Shown here in pieces: positions 1 through 3,988 of a stretch of DNA of 8,237 nt. Each line of letters begins with the position of its first letter. Position 1 is the stretch's first letter. The notes beneath the pieces were generated by a model that saw only the letters and a list, made by a program, of their open reading frames with translations, was not told where the DNA came from and ran no database searches. A program made the position numbers and the translations under genes. Source of the DNA: an uncultured Collinsella sp. (GTDB taxonomy: Bacteria > Actinomycetota > Coriobacteriia > Coriobacteriales > Coriobacteriaceae); NCBI GenBank assembly GCA_900551365.1, contig URVZ01000075.1, positions 1 through 8,237 on the forward strand, read 5' to 3'.

Positions 1-79
1 GGAGAGAGCGCTCCCGCAAACTGCCTCTTGACAACTTATAGGAGCGTCGGTTTTATGTTTCGCTATGCGGGCTGTGCTT

Positions 80-97
80 GGCTATTGCAAAATAGTC
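80..97. other. Small hairpin with GCAA tetraloop in the intergenic stretch 1-173
   Basis: Arms 80-86 (GGCTATT) and 91-97 (AATAGTC) pair over 7 bp, including one G-T wobble, around a GCAA loop, which is a GNRA-type tetraloop if transcribed from the plus strand. It lies about 75 bases past the trmB stop codon. No T-run follows on either strand, so it is not a convincing intrinsic terminator. It could be a structural element or part of a dispersed intergenic repeat. The rest of 1-173 shows no convincing gene; an open frame reading in from the left edge stops within 41 bases and cannot be judged. Confidence 0.35.
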
Positions 98-173
98 TAC
101 TCACTTAGGTTTGAGGGCCGTTCGCTGGCGCCTATTTGCGCTTGTTTGTCGACGCCGCGACCATCAGAAGCCC

Positions 174-1013
174 CTAGGACTCTTGCGGCAGGCGCTTCTT
201 GCCTTTGCGGGCGCGGTTTCTAAAGTTCTCGACGGCTTCTTCCATGCCCAGAGGTACATAGGTGAGCTCATCGAGGTTTTCGGGCAGGTAGCAGGCAAGG
301 CTTTGCTCCTGCGCGCGGCCCGCCGTGAGCTGTTCATCGCTGGGCTGCGCGCCGGGTGTGGCGCAAATGCCATAGACGACGGCACCCATCTCGCGCGTGC
401 GGCATTCATATTCGGTCTCGGGGTGCTCGGGATGGTCGCGGCGGACGTCGTCACTCACCCAAAGTGTGTCGTAGCCGGCCGCGGCAAACTGCCCCAGGGC
501 GTAGTCGCGCAATGGCTTGCTGTCGGTTCGCAGCGTGACGGCGGCGCCGGCTGCAAAGAGCGGGCGGTAGAGCATCAGATGGTCGACATGGACGAGTCGT
601 TTTTTGGCGTACTTGGCCTTGGGCTGCGGCGTGGGAAAGTTGATGGTGATGGCATCGAGCTCGCCTGCGGCAAACAGCTGCGGCAGCGATGCGACGCCTC
701 GGGGCAGGACGAGTGCGTTGGCCAGTTCCTGCTCGTAGATTTTCTGTGCGGCATAGGCGATGCAGATGGGCTCCTGGTCCATACCGATAAAGAGCGTGTT
801 TGGCTCGTGGACCGCGCGCTCTACAAGGTACGTTCCCTTGCCGCAGCCAAGATCCAGGTGAAGGTGCTCGAAGGGCGTGCTGCCTGCGGGCGCACAGGCC
901 TCGCGCCAATCTCCGGCATAAGCCTCGGGGTTCGTCTCAATCGCATCGGCGTAGCGCTCCAGGCGCTCTTCGAGCACAAAGTTCTTAGGCGTGCGAACGT
1001 GGACGGCTCCCAT
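174..1013 (-). CDS. trmB: Divergent tRNA (guanine-N7-)-methyltransferase, TrmB family
   Basis: A 279-residue class I SAM-dependent methyltransferase of the TrmB family, which forms m7G at position 46 of tRNA in the cytoplasm. Visible family landmarks are the SAM-binding motif LDLGCGKGTYL (53-63), the acidic strand end FIGMD (75-79), the stretch INFPTPQPKAKYAKKRL (124-140), TDSKPLRDY (163-171) and the TEYE signature (200-203). The stretch at 124-140 occupies the place of the family motif N-F-x-D-P-W-P-K-x-x-H-x-K-R-R. Here the usually invariant D-P-W reads T-P-Q and the His reads Tyr, while the basic K-K-R end is kept. About 65 residues follow TEYE, a longer tail than typical TrmB. The ATG start is preceded by AAGGAG with a 4-base gap. 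The Trm9-like gene lies upstream on the same strand, but a hairpin terminator separates them. Family assignment is secure; activity on G46 is less so because of the altered motif. Confidence 0.87.
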   Translation of the reverse strand: MGAVHVRTPKNFVLEERLERYADAIETNPEAYAGDWREACAPAGSTPFEHLHLDLGCGKGTYLVERAVHEPNTLFIGMDQEPICIAYAAQKIYEQELANALVLPRGVASLPQLFAAGELDAITINFPTPQPKAKYAKKRLVHVDHLMLYRPLFAAGAAVTLRTDSKPLRDYALGQFAAAGYDTLWVSDDVRRDHPEHPETEYECRTREMGAVVYGICATPGAQPSDEQLTAGRAQEQSLACYLPENLDELTYVPLGMEEAVENFRNRARKGKKRLPQES

Positions 1014-1035
1014 GAGGCTCCTTGGTCATAAGTAT

Positions 1036-1057
1036 GGAACGCATAACTGCGCGTTCC
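1036..1057 (-). promoter_or_regulatory. Inverted repeat in the trmB leader
   Basis: GGAACGC (1036-1042) and GCGTTCC (1051-1057) form a perfect 7-bp inverted repeat with an 8-base spacer. It ends 22 bp before the trmB start, and the AAGGAG ribosome site lies between repeat and start. A TTGACG hexamer on the minus strand partly overlaps the outer arm and could be a -35 element, although a well-spaced -10 is not obvious. The repeat may be an operator or a leader hairpin; function is inferred from position only. Confidence 0.35.
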
Positions 1058-1069
1058 GTCAATGGGTTG

Positions 1070-1094
1070 AAAAAGGGCGGGCATAGCTTGCCCG
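1070..1094 (-). terminator. Rho-independent terminator after the Trm9-like gene
   Basis: Read on the minus strand, CGGGCA (1094-1089) pairs perfectly with TGCCCG (1083-1078) around a 5-base loop. Three C and then five T (1074-1070) follow. It lies 38 bases past the Trm9-like stop codon and before trmB, so it should at least partly separate the two transcripts. The three C between stem and T-run make it a moderate rather than strong terminator. Confidence 0.6.
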
Positions 1095-1131
1095 AAAGAT
1101 GCGGTACGGCTCGGCGGCGAGTCGTCGATGC

Positions 1132-2004
1132 CTACAGGCGCTTGAGGATCACATAGCGGTTGAGCTCGCCGCTGCGACCGTCGGCATGGAAGCGCTCAAG
1201 CTCGCGCACGGGGACCTCGCCGCTCTTGTAGAACGTGCGGACGCCGCGCACCAGGTCGGTGATCTGCTGATCGTCAAAGTGATGACAATAGCGGTAGGCG
1301 TGGCGGTCGTTTTGCCAGCCAATGAGGTGGTCGCCGGCTTCAAACTGCGCGGAATCGTAACCCTCAAACGGCGGGGTGAGCTCGGCGCGGGCTTCGGCGC
1401 GAACAGCCTTGCGCGCCATGCGCTCGTCGTTCATAAACTCCCAAAAGCTGATGGCGATGATGCCGCCCGGGCGCGTCTGGCGCACCAGAGCGTCGAGCAC
1501 GCGTACACGGTACTCGCACGACGGCACATGGTGCATAAAGCCAAAGCAGACCGAGATGTCGGCGAGCGGGGCGTCGAAAAGCACGTCGGGCGTCTCGGCG
1601 GGGTTGAGCTTCATAAGGGCGTCGAGCACGTCGAGTTCCTGGAAGTGCAGGTTGGGAATGCGCAGCGCGTGGCCATGTGCATCGATGGCCAGGTCTTGGC
1701 ACGAGTCGACACCATAGAACTCAAACGGGCAGCTGGCATCTGCCGAGGGGTTTGCGCCATCGACGCCCTTGGCGGCAAGTGCGCCGCCGGCGGCAAAGTT
1801 CTCGAATCGCATATTGCCACAGGCAAGATCGAAGACGCGGACGGGATGCTCGATCGTGGCGACGTCGAGCTGCTCGAGCGCGACGTCCATGGTGCGCACC
1901 CAGCCGGGCCACGGGGCCTGGCGCGTATCGGAAAAGGAGGCGGAGTGCTCGCGATAGAACGTGTTGTTGAGCTGGATGAGCGATGAGGCGAAATCGCGGT
2001 TCAC
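1132..2004 (-). CDS. Trm9/ALKBH8-type tRNA wobble-uridine methyltransferase (putative)
   Basis: A 290-residue class I SAM-dependent methyltransferase. Eukaryotic Trm9 and the ALKBH8 methyltransferase domain methylate the carboxyl group of 5-carboxymethyluridine at tRNA position 34, giving mcm5U. Trm9 hallmarks appear in order: SFSDTRQAPWPGW (23-35), matching the family F-S-x-T-R-x-x-P-W-P element; SAM motif FDLACGNMRF (58-67); GVDSCQDL (98-105); the H-H pair in FGFMHHVPS (154-162) followed by a YRVRVL helix; RPGGIIAISFWEF (178-190); GDHLIGW (224-230), matching D-x-x-V-P-W; and YRYCHHFDDQQITDLV (237-252), matching the family R-Y-Y-H-x-F/Y-x-x-x-E-L block. About 20 extra residues lie between the SAM motif and the acidic strand. 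The start is GTG; GGAGGGAG upstream gives a ribosome site about 9 bases away. Eukaryotic Trm9 needs the small zinc protein Trm112; no such gene is in the window. Elp3, which would make its substrate, is encoded 2 kb away. Methyltransferase fold is certain, Trm9-like grouping likely, substrate inferred. Confidence 0.75.
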   Translation of the reverse strand: MNRDFASSLIQLNNTFYREHSASFSDTRQAPWPGWVRTMDVALEQLDVATIEHPVRVFDLACGNMRFENFAAGGALAAKGVDGANPSADASCPFEFYGVDSCQDLAIDAHGHALRIPNLHFQELDVLDALMKLNPAETPDVLFDAPLADISVCFGFMHHVPSCEYRVRVLDALVRQTRPGGIIAISFWEFMNDERMARKAVRAEARAELTPPFEGYDSAQFEAGDHLIGWQNDRHAYRYCHHFDDQQITDLVRGVRTFYKSGEVPVRELERFHADGRSGELNRYVILKRL

Positions 2005-2050
2005 GGCGCGGAACTCCCTCCGTTAGCGGTGCGAAATAAACAGTACGACC

Positions 2051-2080
2051 ATACTACCGTTAACGCCGCAACGGGGACAA
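2051..2080 (-). promoter_or_regulatory. Candidate proximal promoter for the Trm9-like gene
   Basis: On the minus strand, TTGTCC (2080-2075) and TAGTAT (2056-2051) are separated by 18 bp, each matching four of six consensus bases. Transcription would begin about 40 bases before the GTG start. Consensus match only; it competes with the distal candidate at 2125-2153. Confidence 0.28.
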
Positions 2081-2082
2081 CC

Positions 2083-2125
2083 GAGCTGCGGCTCATTGCT
2101 TTGTTTGGACACATTTCCGCAGCTC
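2083..2125. promoter_or_regulatory. 9-bp perfect inverted repeat in the divergent control region
   Basis: GAGCTGCGG (2083-2091) and CCGCAGCTC (2117-2125) are exact inverted copies separated by 25 bases. They sit between the divergently transcribed Trm9-like gene and the XRE-regulator operon and touch the possible -10 hexamer at 2125-2130. The geometry suits either an operator dyad, perhaps for the neighbouring XRE protein, or a leader stem-loop of the minus-strand transcript. The repeat is directly visible; the role is inference. Confidence 0.45.
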
Positions 2126-2153
2126 ATATGTGCCTGCAACCGCCAGTTGTCAA
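2125..2153 (-). promoter_or_regulatory. Candidate distal promoter for the Trm9-like gene
   Basis: On the minus strand a perfect TTGACA -35 hexamer (2153-2148) is followed after exactly 17 bp by CATATG (2130-2125), a weak -10 with three of six matches. A start site near 2118 would give a leader of about 110 bases and would fall in the right arm of the inverted repeat at 2083-2125. No equally good plus-strand promoter was found for the XRE operon. Confidence 0.35.
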
Positions 2154-2271
2154 AAATCTCACTAGAATAGGTGGCATGCTTTTGGCGGTGGCGGATAGAT
2201 TTTTAACTGTGCAAGGCGCCTTAAGAACAAAAACGGTCCGGCGGCACGGCTGGCATCACATAGGAGGAACC

Positions 2272-2994
2272 ATGAATGTAGAAACTGCGCAGCGGCTCGC
2301 CGACCTTCGTCGCAGCAAGGGTTTTAGCCAAGAAGGGCTGGCGCGAAAGCTGGGGCTGTCGCGCCAGGCGGTCAGCAAATGGGAGCGCGCGGAGAGCTCG
2401 CCCGATACCGAGAACCTGATCTCGCTCGCCAAGCTCTATGGCGTGAGCCTGGACGAGCTGCTCAATCCGAGCGACGAGATCGAGGACGATATCGAGTTTG
2501 AGAACGAGGACCGCGCCCGCCAGCGCGAGGCCGAGGCGGCGGAACGTGCCCGAACCCATGAGGCGGCGGCACGCGCTACCGAGGCGGCAACACAGGCGAG
2601 TGACGCCGCCGCCAAGGCGGCGCAAGCGGCAAGCTGGAGTGCGCAGGCCGCCAATGCCGCTACGGCGCAGGCGACGAGTGGCACCGCAGTTGGCTCGACT
2701 CCGGTGAAGGGCCCGTTCCAGTCGTTCCCGTATTGGGCTGTGTGCTGGCTACTGTTCTTTTTGCTGATGTTCCTGTTTGGCGCCGGCCCCTTTGCCGCAC
2801 TGATCTTCTTTACGATTCCCATCTATCACTGGGTGGCGCGTGCGCTCGATGGTGATTGGGCACGCGGGGATATTCAGGTTGGTCCGGCACCGGTGGCGGT
2901 CAGGGCCCAGGGGAAGGATACTTCTGCGGAACCTGATGCTGACGTGGCTACCGCGACTACCGCTGAGCCGATTGCCAAAGAGAGTGATGAATGA
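2272..2994 (+). CDS. Membrane-anchored XRE-family transcriptional regulator
   Basis: A 240-residue protein. Residues 7-64 form an XRE/Cro-type helix-turn-helix: RLADLRRSKGFSQEGLARKL, then LSRQAVSKWERAESSP as recognition helix and its cap, and a LAKLYGVSLDELL end typical of the family. A very acidic segment follows (67-80), then an alanine-rich, probably helical or coiled-coil stretch (about 82-143). Two closely spaced hydrophobic segments come next (about 154-172 and 173-191), probably a membrane hairpin placing both ends in the cytoplasm, and then a soluble Ala/Asp/Glu-rich tail. The ATG is chosen because AGGAGG (2262-2267) lies 4 bases before it and the HTH starts right after; a longer frame back to a GTG at 2029 would cross the divergent control region. 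The stop overlaps the next start (ATGA), so it is co-transcribed with the DUF4097 gene. It likely controls its own operon, perhaps in response to the envelope; target and signal are unknown. Confidence 0.87.
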   Translation: MNVETAQRLADLRRSKGFSQEGLARKLGLSRQAVSKWERAESSPDTENLISLAKLYGVSLDELLNPSDEIEDDIEFENEDRARQREAEAAERARTHEAAARATEAATQASDAAAKAAQAASWSAQAANAATAQATSGTAVGSTPVKGPFQSFPYWAVCWLLFFLLMFLFGAGPFAALIFFTIPIYHWVARALDGDWARGDIQVGPAPVAVRAQGKDTSAEPDADVATATTAEPIAKESDE

Positions 2995-3890
2995 TGAAGC
3001 TTTCGCATGAATCCAAGGTACGCTTGGGCGTTGGCATCGGAGCGTTTGTGCTCATCATCGGGCTTGTCTTTGGCATTTCGCGGACTTTGATTCATTTTGA
3101 TGGCCCGTGGGATCTCGACGATGTTGTATCCGGCTTCTCTGGTATGGACGATGCGGTTGACGAGGACGATCTTTTGGATGGCGGTAACTATTCCGCTCAG
3201 CCTCAGCAGCTTTCGAGCGAAACCTTTGATGCCGACGCGTTCACATCGCTTGACTTGGACGTGACGTCGGGCACGGTCGAGGTCAAACACGTCTCCAGCG
3301 GGCCAGTGCGCGTAATTGAAAGCGGTCGCGTGGCAACGGGGACCGTTGCCTTCGATGCGGCAACCCAGAACCTGGCCGAAATCAAGGGCTCTACGCTCAA
3401 GATTCGCCAGTTCGATTGCGATGACGAGCGCGCCATTGACCGCACGGTTACCGTCGAACTGCCGCGCGAAGTTGCCGATAACATGGTGGGCATTACAGCG
3501 AATGTAGGATCGGGTGACCTGACGGTCGCGGGCATTGCGTGTCATGACCTCAACCTGACTTTGGACTCTGGAGACGTTGAGTTTACGGGCACCGTGACCG
3601 ATACCCTGAATGCCGAGGTCGGTTCGGGCGATGTGACGTTCGAGCTCTACCAGGCCCCCGCGAAGTCGATGGACGTGAGCGTGGGCTCGGGCGATGTGGA
3701 GATGACGGTTCCGAACTCGACGGGCTTTAAGGCGAGCCTCACCTTGGGCAGTGGCGACTTCGAGAGCGATTTCCTTCCGCTTGGCTACGACGGCGAGACC
3801 ATTTTGAATTTTGAATTCGATAACGGTGACAAGTCTGCCACGTATCGTTTTGAGGTCGGTTCGGGCGACATGTCATTTGATTCAGAGTGA
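2991..3890 (+). CDS. Membrane-anchored DUF4097 beta-helix protein
   Basis: A 299-residue protein. A single hydrophobic segment (about 12-30) follows a short basic N-terminus, so it is probably a signal anchor with the rest outside the membrane. A strongly acidic segment (37-65) links to a beta-rich domain of the DUF4097 (putative adhesin, LiaG-like) type. The motif [VL]-[GD]-S-G-D-[hydrophobic] occurs six times, at 172, 191, 210, 231, 252 and 289, with a degenerate copy (VTSGTV) at 91. Spacing of 19-21 residues fits one turn of a right-handed beta-helix per motif. The start overlaps the upstream XRE stop by 4 bases (ATGA) with only a weak AAAGAGAG site, implying translational coupling; the second ATG, one codon on, is an alternative. 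In Firmicutes such proteins accompany envelope-stress regulators; a surface sensing or structural role is inferred and no enzymatic function is indicated. Confidence 0.85.
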   Translation: MMKLSHESKVRLGVGIGAFVLIIGLVFGISRTLIHFDGPWDLDDVVSGFSGMDDAVDEDDLLDGGNYSAQPQQLSSETFDADAFTSLDLDVTSGTVEVKHVSSGPVRVIESGRVATGTVAFDAATQNLAEIKGSTLKIRQFDCDDERAIDRTVTVELPREVADNMVGITANVGSGDLTVAGIACHDLNLTLDSGDVEFTGTVTDTLNAEVGSGDVTFELYQAPAKSMDVSVGSGDVEMTVPNSTGFKASLTLGSGDFESDFLPLGYDGETILNFEFDNGDKSATYRFEVGSGDMSFDSE

Positions 3891-3937
3891 CGGGCGGTTA
3901 TCGAAGACTTATACACCATAGCTGCGCTGTTTGATGG

Positions 3938-3977
3938 AGGCGCCGGAGCCGTGACGGGCTCCGGCGCCTTTGCCTTT
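3938..3977 (+). terminator. Strong Rho-independent terminator closing the XRE-DUF4097 operon
   Basis: AGGCGCCGGAGCC (3938-3950) and GGCTCCGGCGCCT (3957-3969) form a perfect 13-bp GC-rich stem with a 6-base loop, followed by a T-rich stretch TTTGCCTTT. It acts in the plus direction only, as there is no T-run on the other strand. It lies 47 bases after the DUF4097 stop and ends just before Elp3, so Elp3 must have its own promoter. Confidence 0.88.
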
Positions 3978-3982
3978 ACAAT
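3977..3982 (+). promoter_or_regulatory. Candidate -10 element for leaderless elp3 mRNA
   Basis: TACAAT matches five of six bases of the TATAAT consensus and ends 6 bp before the elp3 ATG, so transcription would start at or within a base or so of the A of the start codon. No Shine-Dalgarno sequence stands at a usable distance; the only nearby purine run, GGGG at 3983-3986, is 2 bases from the ATG. The -35 region falls in the terminator loop and is poor (GTGACG at 3951-3956, 20-bp spacing). Leaderless mRNAs are common in actinobacteria. Confidence 0.45.
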
Positions 3983-3988
3983 GGGGTC

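Noticed and set aside
3..41. Possible C-terminal end of a plus-strand gene entering from the left edge
   Set aside because: Two frames read in from the edge and stop (at 29-31 and 39-41); with about 12 codons there is no way to choose or to show coding.
111..1031. 306-codon plus-strand open frame opposite trmB
   Set aside because: It is the antisense shadow of trmB; its translation is Gly/Arg/Val-rich without recognisable domains, while the minus frame shows clear TrmB motifs and a good ribosome site.
1099..1986. 295-codon plus-strand open frame opposite the Trm9-like gene
   Set aside because: Mirror frame of a GC-rich gene; no family motif, no ribosome site, and the minus strand carries the conserved methyltransferase motifs.
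2147..2168. TTGTCA and TAGAAT hexamers upstream of the XRE gene as its promoter
   Set aside because: The spacing is only 10 bp, which does not fit a sigma-70 type promoter, and no better-spaced partner was found for TAGAAT.
2213..2222. AAGGCGCCTT 10-bp palindrome in the XRE leader
   Set aside because: A palindrome without spacer cannot form a hairpin, and short GC-rich palindromes are expected by chance at this base composition; an operator role has no further support.
2029..2271. Upstream extension of the XRE regulator to a GTG at 2029
   Set aside because: The added 81 residues cross the divergent control region with its inverted repeat and promoter candidates, and the ATG at 2272 has an ideal AGGAGG site just before the HTH domain.
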